The notes below the pieces were generated by a model. That model saw only the letters and a program-made list of their open reading frames with translations. It did no database searches and was not told the origin of the DNA. From positions 18,358 through 82,357 of the forward strand of contig NZ_LGDV01000195.1 of assembly GCF_001280015.1 (NCBI RefSeq): a stretch of DNA of 64,000 bases. The letters run 5' to 3'. The translations under genes were made by a program, and so were the position numbers. Below, piece after piece: positions 33,254 through 44,093 of this stretch. This DNA is from Streptomyces sp. MMG1121. Its GTDB lineage: Bacteria; Actinomycetota; Actinomycetes; Streptomycetales; Streptomycetaceae. Within the stretch, counting starts at the first letter, position 1, and each line of letters starts with the position of its first letter.

Positions 33254-34720
33254 TCAGTCGAACCAGCCCTGCGGTGCCGGCGCGGTGGTGCGCCAGATGT
33301 GCTTCGTCTCGCGGTACTCGGCGAGCCCCGCCGGTCCGAGTTCCCGCCCGAAGCCGGACTGCTTGTAACCACCCCATTCGGCCTGCGGCACATACGGGTG
33401 GTAGTCGTTGATCCAGACCGTGCCGAGCCGCAGCCCGGCCGCGACCCGGGCGGCGCGGGCCTCGTCCCCGGTCCACACGGCGCCCGCGAGGCCGTAGACC
33501 GTGTCGTTGGCGAGCCGCACGGCCTCCTCCTCGGTGGTGAACCGCTCGACGGTCAGCACCGGTCCGAACGACTCCTCCCGGACCACCGACATACCGCTCG
33601 CGCAGTCGTCCAGGACGGTCGGGAGGTAGTAGAAACCCTCGTCAAAGCCGGGTCCGGAGGGCCGGGCGCCGCCGCAGCGCAGCACGGCGCCCTCCGTGAT
33701 CCCCCGGGCCACGTAGGCCTCGACCTTCGCCCGGTGGGCCGCCGAGATCAGCGGCCCGGTCTGCGCGCGGTCGTCGAACGGCCCGCCCGGCCGGATCCGC
33801 CGGGCCCGCCGCACGATCTCGTCCACGAACCGGTCGTGCAGCGCGTCCTCGACCAGCAGCCGGGCCCCTGCCGAGCACACCTGTCCGGAGTGCAGGAACA
33901 CCGCCGTCAGTGCCATGTCGACCGCGGCCTCGAAGTCGGCGTCCGCGAAGACGATGTCGGGGTTCTTCCCGCCGAGTTCGAGCGCGACCTTCTTCACCGT
34001 CCCGGCCGCCGCGGCCATCAGCCGGCGGCCGGTGTGCAGCCCGCCGGTGAAGGAGACAAGGTCCACGTCCGGATGGTCGCCGAGCGGAGCGCCCGCCTCC
34101 GGACCGGCGCCCAGCACCAGATTGGCCACGCCCGGCGGCAGCCCGGCCTCCGCCAGCAGCCGGAGCAGGTGGATCGCCGTGTGCGGGGTCAGCTCGCTCG
34201 GCTTCAGCACGAAGGTATCGCCCGCCGCGAGGGCCGGAGCGACCTTCCACGCCGTCTGGAGCAGCGGATAGTTCCAGGGCGTGATCAGGGCGCAGACGCC
34301 GACCGGTTCGTACACCACGCGGCTGTCGACGTCCGCGCGGCCGGTGTCGATCACCCGGCCGGTCTCGCACGCGACCAGCCGCGCGAAGTAGCGGAAACAG
34401 TTGACCACATCGTCAATGTCGTACCGGCTCTCCACCAGTCGCTTGCCGGTGTCAAGAGATTCGGCGCGGGCCAGGGCGTCCTTGTCGCGGACGAGGAGGT
34501 CCGCGACCCGCAGCAGCAGGTCGCCGCGCTCCGTCGCCGGTGTCCGTGGCCAGGGGCCCGTGTCGAAGGCGCGCCGGGCCGCCGCGATCGCCTCCACGGT
34601 GTCCTTGCCGCCGGCCTCGTCCACGACGGCGACCAGGGAGCCGTCGGCGGGACAGCGGATCTCCCGGGTGCGCCCGTCCAGGGCGCCGCGCCACGTGCCG
34701 TCGATGAAGAGGTCAGGCAT
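33254..34720 (-). CDS. NAD(P)-dependent aldehyde dehydrogenase (betaine-aldehyde type)
   Basis: 488 residues, full ALDH length. Motifs: PWNYPLLQTAWKVAPALAAG with the NAD-binding segment, LELGGKNP with the general-base Glu, GQVCSAGARLLV with the catalytic Cys, and EESFGPVLTVERF. In context it likely oxidises betaine aldehyde to glycine betaine; specificity within the family is not readable. The ATG overlaps the end of the Rieske gene by eight bases. 19 nt separate it from the permease gene downstream. Confidence 0.9.
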   Translation of the reverse strand: MPDLFIDGTWRGALDGRTREIRCPADGSLVAVVDEAGGKDTVEAIAAARRAFDTGPWPRTPATERGDLLLRVADLLVRDKDALARAESLDTGKRLVESRYDIDDVVNCFRYFARLVACETGRVIDTGRADVDSRVVYEPVGVCALITPWNYPLLQTAWKVAPALAAGDTFVLKPSELTPHTAIHLLRLLAEAGLPPGVANLVLGAGPEAGAPLGDHPDVDLVSFTGGLHTGRRLMAAAAGTVKKVALELGGKNPDIVFADADFEAAVDMALTAVFLHSGQVCSAGARLLVEDALHDRFVDEIVRRARRIRPGGPFDDRAQTGPLISAAHRAKVEAYVARGITEGAVLRCGGARPSGPGFDEGFYYLPTVLDDCASGMSVVREESFGPVLTVERFTTEEEAVRLANDTVYGLAGAVWTGDEARAARVAAGLRLGTVWINDYHPYVPQAEWGGYKQSGFGRELGPAGLAEYRETKHIWRTTAPAPQGWFD

Positions 34721-35843
34721 GGGCGTCTCCCAGCCGGTGCCGGAGCCATTCGTGGAAGATCCCGATGTGATGCTCGTTGGGAACCAGCACCCCGCCGTCG
34801 CGGTACGCGCGCGAGGACATCGCCGGCTGGGTGCGCTCGCACGCCTGGAAGTCCTGCACATTGACGCGGTGGAACAGCTCCACGGACTTCTCGACGTCCG
34901 CGCCCGACGCCACCACCTCCGGCGCGTACAGCCAGTCGCACTCCACCACCGTGCGGTCCTCGGCCAGCGGGAACATGCGGTGCAGGATGACGTGGTCCGG
35001 GACGAGGTTGACGAACACGGTCGGCTTGACGGTGATCGCGTAGTAACGGCGGTCCTGGTCGGGCCCGACCTCGGGCAGCTTGGCGAAGCCCGCGCTGCCG
35101 TCGACCGTGAACCCCTTGATCTGCGCGCCGAACTCCGCGCCGTGGCCGACGTAGTACTGGGCGGCGTACCCGTCCGCGAACTCCGGGAGCACCTCGGTGA
35201 GTTCGGGGTGGATGGTCGCGCAGTGGTAGCACTCCATGAAGTTCTCGACGATCAGCTTCCAGTTGGCCCGTACGTCGTAGGTGACGCGCTTGCCGAGGGC
35301 CAGGCGCTCGGTGCCGTAGTGCTCGATGGCGGCGGCGTCGCCGAGCCGCTCCACGGCCGCGGACATCACGGTGTCCTCGAAGGAGGGCGGTTCGACGGCC
35401 AGGCACACCCAGGCGTAGCCGAGCCATTCACGCAGAGACACCTTGATCAATCCGTACTCGACTCGATCAATGTCCGGCATCTTGATCAAGTTGGGCGCGG
35501 CGATCAACCTGCCGTCAAGGTCGTACGTCCATGCGTGGTACGGGCATTGCAGACTGCGGCGCACCTCGCCGGACTCCTCGGTGCACAGCCGCGCGCCCCG
35601 GTGCCGGCACACGTTCAGGAAGGCGCGCAGCGCACCCGTGCGCGTGCGGGTGATGATGACGCTCTCGCGGCCCACCTGGACCGTACGGAAGGCTCCCGGT
35701 CGGTCCAGGTCGGCGCTGCGGACCGCGCAGAACCACAGGGATTCGAAGAGTTTCTCCTGCTCCTGCCGGAAGATCTCCGGGTCGGTGTAGTAGCGGCCCG
35801 GGAGTGTCGCGATGAGGCTCGGGGAGGTCGGGGTCGTCGTCAC
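34713..35843 (-). CDS. Rieske non-heme iron oxygenase, large subunit (glycine betaine/choline monooxygenase type)
   Basis: 376 residues. Rieske [2Fe-2S] ligands are C79-x-H81 and C100-x2-H103 (CRHRG, CPYHAW). The mononuclear iron site is in NFMECYHCATIHPE (N201, H207, H212) with an acidic ligand expected later. This subgroup includes GbcA, which demethylates glycine betaine to dimethylglycine plus formaldehyde, and plant-type choline monooxygenase. The operon content (dimethylglycine oxidoreductase and formaldehyde dehydrogenase) favours betaine demethylation. Such enzymes need a reductase; none is in this operon, but a ferredoxin and reductase pair lies at 41340-43107. GTG start after GAGGAG. 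Confidence 0.9.
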   Translation of the reverse strand: MTTTPTSPSLIATLPGRYYTDPEIFRQEQEKLFESLWFCAVRSADLDRPGAFRTVQVGRESVIITRTRTGALRAFLNVCRHRGARLCTEESGEVRRSLQCPYHAWTYDLDGRLIAAPNLIKMPDIDRVEYGLIKVSLREWLGYAWVCLAVEPPSFEDTVMSAAVERLGDAAAIEHYGTERLALGKRVTYDVRANWKLIVENFMECYHCATIHPELTEVLPEFADGYAAQYYVGHGAEFGAQIKGFTVDGSAGFAKLPEVGPDQDRRYYAITVKPTVFVNLVPDHVILHRMFPLAEDRTVVECDWLYAPEVVASGADVEKSVELFHRVNVQDFQACERTQPAMSSRAYRDGGVLVPNEHHIGIFHEWLRHRLGDAHA

Positions 35844-35854
35844 GGGCGGGCTCC

Positions 35855-36364
35855 TCAGGCGGGCGCGGCGGCGAGGCGGGCGGGGTCGGACAGGCCGATC
35901 GGGTGGGCGGTCGAGCCGGTCAGTGCCAGATCGGCCGGGATCTCGCCGACGGCCGGCACGAACGTGAAGCCGTGCCCGGAGGACCCGCCGGCCACGGTGA
36001 CCGACTCCGGGTGGACGGGGTGTCGGGCGGTCACGAAGTGCTCGTCCGTGGTGGTGGTGTACCTACAGGTGGCGGCCTTCAGGAAGGTGCCCGGCAGATC
36101 CGGGATGCACCGGGACATCTGATCCGCCATGGCCCGGACCTCGTCCTCGTGCACCGTCCGGTCGATCGTCTCCGGCGTCGTGACCGGGCCGTTCCTGAAG
36201 AAGGCGACCTTGGCGCCGAGTGCGGGCCCGTCGATGGCCGGAAAGCCGTACACCCGGACGCCGGCCTCGTCCTCCCCGAGGCAGACCGGATGGTGGTCCG
36301 GCACGAACGGCCCGGTGCCGCCCTTCGGCTGGAACCAGTACATGACGTCGTAAGACGGTGACAC
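35855..36364 (-). CDS. Sarcosine oxidase/N-methyltryptophan oxidase-like protein lacking its FAD-binding half
   Basis: 169 residues, versus about 380 for the family. It starts MSPSYDV, like the first strand of full-length flavoenzymes (which continue with the GxGxxG dinucleotide loop). It then jumps to MYWFQPKGG, a mid-protein segment of the same family. The rest matches the family C-terminus: YGFPAID, the covalent-flavin cysteine motif [11 protein letters not shown] (C100), and [16 protein letters not shown]. The Rossmann loop and most of the FAD-binding domain are absent, as if removed by an in-frame internal deletion. A strong AGGAGG remains before the GTG, and the gene lies 9 nt after the dimethylglycine gene. 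Probably non-catalytic alone; a subunit role cannot be excluded. Confidence 0.8.
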   Translation of the reverse strand: MSPSYDVMYWFQPKGGTGPFVPDHHPVCLGEDEAGVRVYGFPAIDGPALGAKVAFFRNGPVTTPETIDRTVHEDEVRAMADQMSRCIPDLPGTFLKAATCRYTTTTDEHFVTARHPVHPESVTVAGGSSGHGFTFVPAVGEIPADLALTGSTAHPIGLSDPARLAAAPA

Positions 36365-36373
36365 GGGCGCCTC

Positions 36374-39915
<3,542 letters not shown>

Positions 39916-39930
39916 GACAAGCTCCTCTGC

Positions 39931-39968
39931 TGTTGCGCATTGCACGATGGGTTGCGCGATGGGGAACA
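39931..39968. promoter_or_regulatory. Inverted repeat TGTTGCGCAT-N18-ATGGGGAACA upstream of the catabolic operon
   Basis: Left arm 39931-39940, right arm 39959-39968, spacer 18 bp; arms pair at 7 of 10 positions. The left arm is identical to that of the site at 41096-41133 and the spacer length is the same. A further GTTGCGC lies at 39951-39957, giving a 19-bp direct repeat. It ends 15 nt before the mscR start codon. Probable operator of the neighbouring IclR protein. Confidence 0.55.
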
Positions 39969-40069
39969 TACTGAGAACGGCGTCACGGGGCCGTCAAGGG
40001 GTGCGCGTTAACCCTTGGCAAAAGGCATCCGGGGGGCGAAACCTGTCGGACACATGCCCCGGACGCACG

Positions 40070-40106
40070 GCGGCGCGGGACCGGGAACGTCCCGGTTCCG
40101 CGCCGC
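40070..40106 (-). terminator. 17-bp hairpin after the IclR gene
   Basis: Arms 40070-40086 and 40090-40106 pair throughout with one G-T wobble; 3-nt loop (ACG). It lies 69 nt past the IclR stop and separates it from the catabolic operon promoter. Confidence 0.75.
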
Positions 40107-40175
40107 TGCGCGTCTGCTGTGAACGCCTCTCGTGCGTGCGCCCGGATCTCGTCGGGGGTGTCCGCCAGCCCTCCG

Positions 40176-41012
40176 TCAGAAGCCGTAGCCCATCCGGCGG
40201 GACAGTTCGGCCCCGGCTGCCACCGTCCGTTTCGCCACCTCCGGCAGCCGGTCCGGATTGAGCCGGTACACCGGCCCCGAGACGCTGATCGCGGCGATCA
40301 CCTTGCCGTCGTGCGCGCGCACCGGTGCCGCTACGGCGGCGAGCCCCAGCTCCAGCTCCTCGATCGTGACGCCGTACCCCTGCTCGATCACGGCCTCCAG
40401 CTCGGCGCGCAGCATTCCCGCGCCGGTGACCGTGCGGTCCGTGAACCGCGGCAACGACCGCGCCAGCAGGCCTTCGCGCAGGGTGGGCGGCATGTGCGCG
40501 AGCAGTACCTTGCCGCTGGACGTGGCGTGCAGCGGGGTACGTCTGCCCAGCCAGTTCTGCGCGGTGACCGATGCGGTACCGCGGGCCTGCATGATGTTGA
40601 CGGCCGCGTCGTCGTCGAGCACGGCGATGTTCACCGTCTCGCCCAGCTCGTCGGCGACCTCCCGGCAGACCGGGACGCCCTCCTGGGAGATGTCCAGCCG
40701 CACTGCCGCCGCCCCCGCCAGGCGCAGTACGCCGGCTCCCAGGTAGTACTTGCCGCGGTCCTTCGCCTGGGCCACCAGGCCGCGGTTCTCCAGGACGCCG
40801 AGCAGCCGGAACGCCGTGGACTTGTGCACGTCCAGCGCCTCGGCGATCTCGGTGACGCCCGCCTCGCCGTGCCGGGCGAGGATCTCCAGCACGCTCACGG
40901 CGCGGTCCACCGACTGCACCGCGCTGGCCGCGCCGCGGCCGTGCCGCTCCGGCGCCCTGGGCTTCTGCGTGGTCTCCTCGGTGCGGTCAGACTGCTTCTG
41001 CGTGCGGGTCAT
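40176..41012 (-). CDS. IclR-family transcriptional regulator
   Basis: 278 residues. An N-terminal tail of about 30 residues is followed by the winged helix (about 32-90; AVSVLEILARHGEAGVTEIAEAL, HKSTAFRLLGVLENRGLV). The GAF-like effector domain spans about 100-270 (ATSSGKVLLAHMPP, GYGVTIEELELGLAAVAAPV). IclR proteins sense small aromatic or aliphatic acids or amines. Divergent from the ferredoxin unit and upstream of the choline/betaine operon on the same strand. Matching inverted repeats at both promoters make it the probable local regulator. Confidence 0.92.
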   Translation of the reverse strand: MTRTQKQSDRTEETTQKPRAPERHGRGAASAVQSVDRAVSVLEILARHGEAGVTEIAEALDVHKSTAFRLLGVLENRGLVAQAKDRGKYYLGAGVLRLAGAAAVRLDISQEGVPVCREVADELGETVNIAVLDDDAAVNIMQARGTASVTAQNWLGRRTPLHATSSGKVLLAHMPPTLREGLLARSLPRFTDRTVTGAGMLRAELEAVIEQGYGVTIEELELGLAAVAAPVRAHDGKVIAAISVSGPVYRLNPDRLPEVAKRTVAAGAELSRRMGYGF

Positions 41013-41095
41013 GGCTCAACTCTCACCACCTGTGGGCCCGGTTCGGGCCGCATCTGCGGGAAGCCCTTGACGCGACGGTCGTCCCGCCCGGATTC

Positions 41096-41133
41096 TGTTG
41101 CGCATAGCGCTAGCTCGTGCGCCATGCGAAACA
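41096..41133. promoter_or_regulatory. Inverted repeat TGTTGCGCAT-N18-ATGCGAAACA between the IclR and ferredoxin genes
   Basis: Arms 41096-41105 and 41124-41133 pair at 9 of 10 positions with an 18-bp spacer, and share layout and left arm with the site at 39931-39968. Position in the divergent space suits control of both IclR itself and the ferredoxin unit. The rest of 41134-41339 shows no gene. Confidence 0.6.
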
Positions 41134-41339
41134 TCATGTTACCGAAGCGTCCGGATCCAGGAAGGGTGCGGACCGCCCGGGACATCAGAACCACCCGGAT
41201 CGACCGGACCGAGGACGGCCCGGCATTCCAGCATCGCTCCGTCGGGCCGGACCGCCGCAGGTCCGGGCTCCCGGCCGCATCCCTGACGCCTGCATCCAGC
41301 AGGTCCCGGACCGAGTGTCCCGGACCGAGAGGGGGGCCC

Positions 41340-41663
41340 GTGATTCCCGTCTGCCGCCTCGAAGACCTCCCCGAGGGCGAGTCCGTCCGCATCGGGACCA
41401 CCCCGCCCGTCGCCGTGTTCCGCACCGAAGACGGCGGGCTGTACGCCATCGACGACACCTGCACCCACCAGGACGCGTCCCTCTCCGAGGGCTGGCTGGA
41501 GGGCTGCCTGGTCGAATGCCCGCTGCACGCCGCGTCCTTCGACCTGCGCACCGGCGAACCGACCTGTCTGCCGGCCCGGCGCCCCGTCCGCACCCACCGC
41601 GTCACGGTCGAGGACGGCATCATCCACGTCCACCTCACCGTCGAGAAGGGCACGGCCGCATGA
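41340..41663 (+). CDS. Rieske-type [2Fe-2S] ferredoxin
   Basis: 107 residues, with cluster ligands C41-x-H43 and C60-x2-H63 (CTHQD, CPLHAASFD). Such small Rieske ferredoxins carry electrons from a flavin reductase to a Rieske oxygenase. The candidate oxygenase is at 34713-35843 and the reductase gene lies just downstream, so a three-component system is likely. The GTG follows a GAGAGGGGGG tract and gives the family start; the long upstream extension of this frame is not coding. Confidence 0.9.
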   Translation: MIPVCRLEDLPEGESVRIGTTPPVAVFRTEDGGLYAIDDTCTHQDASLSEGWLEGCLVECPLHAASFDLRTGEPTCLPARRPVRTHRVTVEDGIIHVHLTVEKGTAA

Positions 41664-41923
41664 GCACCGCCTTCGGCCGGTCCGGCCGCGGGACCGCCGC
41701 CGTCCGCCGCGACGGCCGGCCGAACACCACGCTCGACCGGTGCCGGCGCGCGCGTACCGCGGTCGGCGGGTACGGCACCGGAGGCGTCGTTTCCGGCCGG
41801 TACGGCACCAGGAACGCAGCCTTCGGCCGGTACGGCCGTCCGAACCCCGCCCCCGGCCCGCACGATCACGTGAACCCCCGCCGTCCCGCCCCCGCCGTCA
41901 ACGCCAGGAGCCGTGCCCTATGA
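41660..41923 (+). CDS. Possible 87-residue decapeptide-repeat protein linking ferredoxin and reductase genes
   Basis: Its ATG overlaps the ferredoxin stop (ATGA at 41660-41663), and its TGA overlaps the ATG of the reductase (41920-41923). After MSTA come six ten-residue units, among them FGRSGRGTAA, SGRYGTRNAA and FGRYGRPNPA, then a basic proline-rich tail. The composition (Gly, Arg, Tyr, Asn) suggests disorder. No Shine-Dalgarno of its own is needed if coupled. Either a real coupled small protein or a repeat-filled spacer that happens to stay open; 4-base overlaps on both sides favour translation. Confidence 0.4.
   Translation: MSTAFGRSGRGTAAVRRDGRPNTTLDRCRRARTAVGGYGTGGVVSGRYGTRNAAFGRYGRPNPAPGPHDHVNPRRPAPAVNARSRAL
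41671..41850 (+). repeat. Six tandem 30-bp units
   Basis: Units start at 41671, 41701, 41731, 41761, 41791 and 41821. The last three are most alike: GGTACGGC recurs at 41769, 41799 and 41829, exactly 30 bp apart. The period is a multiple of three, so unit number can change without breaking the frame. Confidence 0.7.
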
Positions 41924-43107
41924 GGACCGTGACCATCGTCGGCGCCTCCCTCTCCGGGCTCTACGCCGCCCGTGAGCTGCGCGCCCAGGGCTTCGACGGC
42001 CGACTGGTGATCGTCGGCGAGGAACCCCACCGTCCCTACGACCGGCCTCCCCTCTCCAAAGACTTCCTCACCGGCCGCGCCGACGAGGAGCAGCTCGCCC
42101 TCGCCGACGCCGACGAGACCGCCGGGCTCGACGCCGAGTGGCTGCTCGGCGTCCGCGCCCGTGGCCTCGACCCGCGCGGCCGGACCGTCCTGCTCGGCGA
42201 CGGCCGTACGGTGTCCACCGACGGCGTCGTCATCGCCACGGGGGCCGCCGCCCGCAGGCTGCCGGGTGACCGCCTCGTCGGTGTCCACACGCTGCGGACC
42301 CTGGAGGACGCCCGTGCCCTGCGTGCCGAACTCGTCCGGGGACCCCGCCGGATCGTCGTGATCGGCGGTGGTTTCATCGGCGCCGAGACCGCTTCCTCCT
42401 GCGCCGGGCTCGGCCACGCGGTCACCGTGGTCGAGGCCGCTGCGCTGCCGCTGGTGCCCCAACTCGGGCCGGACATGGCCGCCGTGTGCGCCGCCCTGCA
42501 CCGCCGCGGCGGGGTGGAGCTGCTCACCGGCACCGGCGTGGCCGGGCTGCGCGGCACCGGCGCCGTCACCGGAGTCGCCCTCAGCGACGGCCGCACCCTG
42601 CCCGCCGACATCGTGATCGTCGGCATCGGCGCCACCCCCCACACGTCCTGGCTGGCCGGCTCCACGATCGCCCTGCACGACGGTGTGCTGTGCGACGAAG
42701 GCTGTGTGACGGCCCTGCCCCAGGTCGTCGCGGTCGGCGACGTCGCCCGCGTCGGCGGCGCCCGGGCCGAGCACTGGACCTCCGCCACCGAACAGCCCCG
42801 CGTGGCCGTGACCAATCTGCTCGCCGGCCGCACCCTGGAAACAGCGCGCACCGTGCCGTACTTCTGGTCCGATCAGTACGGCTCCCGCATCCAGTTCGCA
42901 GGCCGGTACCGCGTCGGCGACACCGTCCAGGTCACCGAGGGCGAGGCCACCGGCGGCGGCCCCGGCGAGGCCGGCTTCCTCGCCCGCTACGAACGGGACG
43001 GCCACACCGTCGCCGTCCTCGGAGTGGACCGGCCCCGCGCCTTCATGAAGGCCCGCCGCGAACTTGGGCGGGGGGAGCGGCCACGAGCCGAACCGGCCGT
43101 GCTGTGA
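41920..43107 (+). CDS. FAD-dependent ferredoxin reductase
   Basis: 395 residues, oxygenase-coupled NAD(P)H:ferredoxin reductase group (glutathione reductase fold). FAD motif TIVGASLSGLYAARELRAQGF (3-23; the usual GxGxxG is GASLSG), YDRPPLSKDFL, NADH-binding IVVIGGGFIGAETASS (about 147-162), and VAVGDVAR binding the flavin ribityl. The C-terminal domain (about 310-395) is standard. It should pass electrons to the Rieske ferredoxin encoded 256 nt upstream. Its ATG overlaps the repeat ORF stop. Confidence 0.9.
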   Translation: MRTVTIVGASLSGLYAARELRAQGFDGRLVIVGEEPHRPYDRPPLSKDFLTGRADEEQLALADADETAGLDAEWLLGVRARGLDPRGRTVLLGDGRTVSTDGVVIATGAAARRLPGDRLVGVHTLRTLEDARALRAELVRGPRRIVVIGGGFIGAETASSCAGLGHAVTVVEAAALPLVPQLGPDMAAVCAALHRRGGVELLTGTGVAGLRGTGAVTGVALSDGRTLPADIVIVGIGATPHTSWLAGSTIALHDGVLCDEGCVTALPQVVAVGDVARVGGARAEHWTSATEQPRVAVTNLLAGRTLETARTVPYFWSDQYGSRIQFAGRYRVGDTVQVTEGEATGGGPGEAGFLARYERDGHTVAVLGVDRPRAFMKARRELGRGERPRAEPAVL

Positions 43108-43138
43108 CGGTGAGCGGGCGGAGCCGTGCCGGCCGAGG

Positions 43139-43675
43139 TCAGAGGTGGGACAGCTGACCGGTGCCGCCCCGCCTGCGTATCCGCTCCTGTTCACGCAGGG
43201 CCGCCCGCTCGCGGCGCCGGCGGGCACGGCGCTCACGGCGCAGTGCCCGGGCCGTGCTGCTGGGCTCGGAGACCACGCCGTAGCGCTGGCTCCACACCTG
43301 GCGGGTGACCCACACGTCGACCACCGCCCAGGTGGCCACCACCGTGCTCACCACGCTGCTGATCACCATGGGGAACGCCAGCCAGGACCCGGCCATCGTG
43401 CACAGGAAGGCCACCATCGCCTGTATCAGCGTCACCGAGATGATCAGGAGTGCCCGCACCGCCGCCGTACGCACTGGATCGGGCATCGGGTGCCGCCGGG
43501 CCGGCTCCTCGATCCACAACGGCCGGTGATCCGGCCGCCGTTCACCGCCTGCGGACTCCCCGACGCGCCGCTCGCGCGCCGGAATGTCGCGATCCGGCTC
43601 CCCGTACCCCCGCCGCGCCGCCGAGCGCTCCGCCACGCGCTCCTCGGGCGCTTCGCGCTGCCCCGCCGTCCCCAT
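43139..43675 (-). CDS. Hypothetical membrane protein with basic C-terminus
   Basis: 178 residues. A hydrophilic Arg/Glu-rich N-terminus (1-70) is followed by two membrane helices (about 78-100, VRALLIISVTLIQAMVAFLCTM; about 103-125, WLAFPMVISSVVSTVVATWAV). The last 50 residues are strongly basic (RRERRARRRRERAAL). Cytosolic ends are likely. The ATG at 43675 has GGGGAG upstream; GTG at 43693 is an alternative. Converges on the ferredoxin reductase gene. No family recognised. Confidence 0.65.
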   Translation of the reverse strand: MGTAGQREAPEERVAERSAARRGYGEPDRDIPARERRVGESAGGERRPDHRPLWIEEPARRHPMPDPVRTAAVRALLIISVTLIQAMVAFLCTMAGSWLAFPMVISSVVSTVVATWAVVDVWVTRQVWSQRYGVVSEPSSTARALRRERRARRRRERAALREQERIRRRGGTGQLSHL

Positions 43676-44093
43676 CACCGTGTCACTCCCCACCGCCGGC
43701 AGACCGCTCGCCCCGGAGTCTGCGGACTCCGACTCCCCAGTGGCTGCCCGGCTTGCGCAGTTTTACGCCGCCGGAGTGCGGGATGCGGCACCTGTGGCCC
43801 ATTCCGCCCCCATTTCCCGTAGAGAAGGACGAACGAGATCGCCTGAAGATTCCCCGCCAACGCAAAAATCCGGCCAACCGCCAGGCCGGGACATCACGGT
43901 CGGGCCGGGCGCGGCCACCTGAACGCGGTGGCAATCTCCCGCAATGCCCGGACAACTCGCCATGTCTCACCGACGGAGCGGAAGTTCGCCCTCCGGACAT
44001 GTCTTCGAGTTAACTGTGAGGCGGTAGTAGGCTCGCGCCGTTTGTTGACGCAATGTGCACCCCCGTCCGGCGGGGGTCGAGCTGGGGGAGGCC
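43676..44093. other. Divergent intergenic region upstream of the conservon
   Basis: 418 bp with no supported gene. Visible elements are a GGAGTC-TGCG-GACTCC inverted repeat (near 43719-43734), an A-rich patch around 43850-43880, and a TAGGCT at about 44028-44033 that could be the -10 of cvnA with TTCGAG 18 bp upstream. None is strong. Confidence 0.35.

Noticed and set aside
41340..41663. Long N-terminal extension of the Rieske ferredoxin frame back to about 40119
   Set aside because: It would run antisense through the IclR gene; the GTG at 41340 gives the normal family size and has a strong ribosome-binding site.
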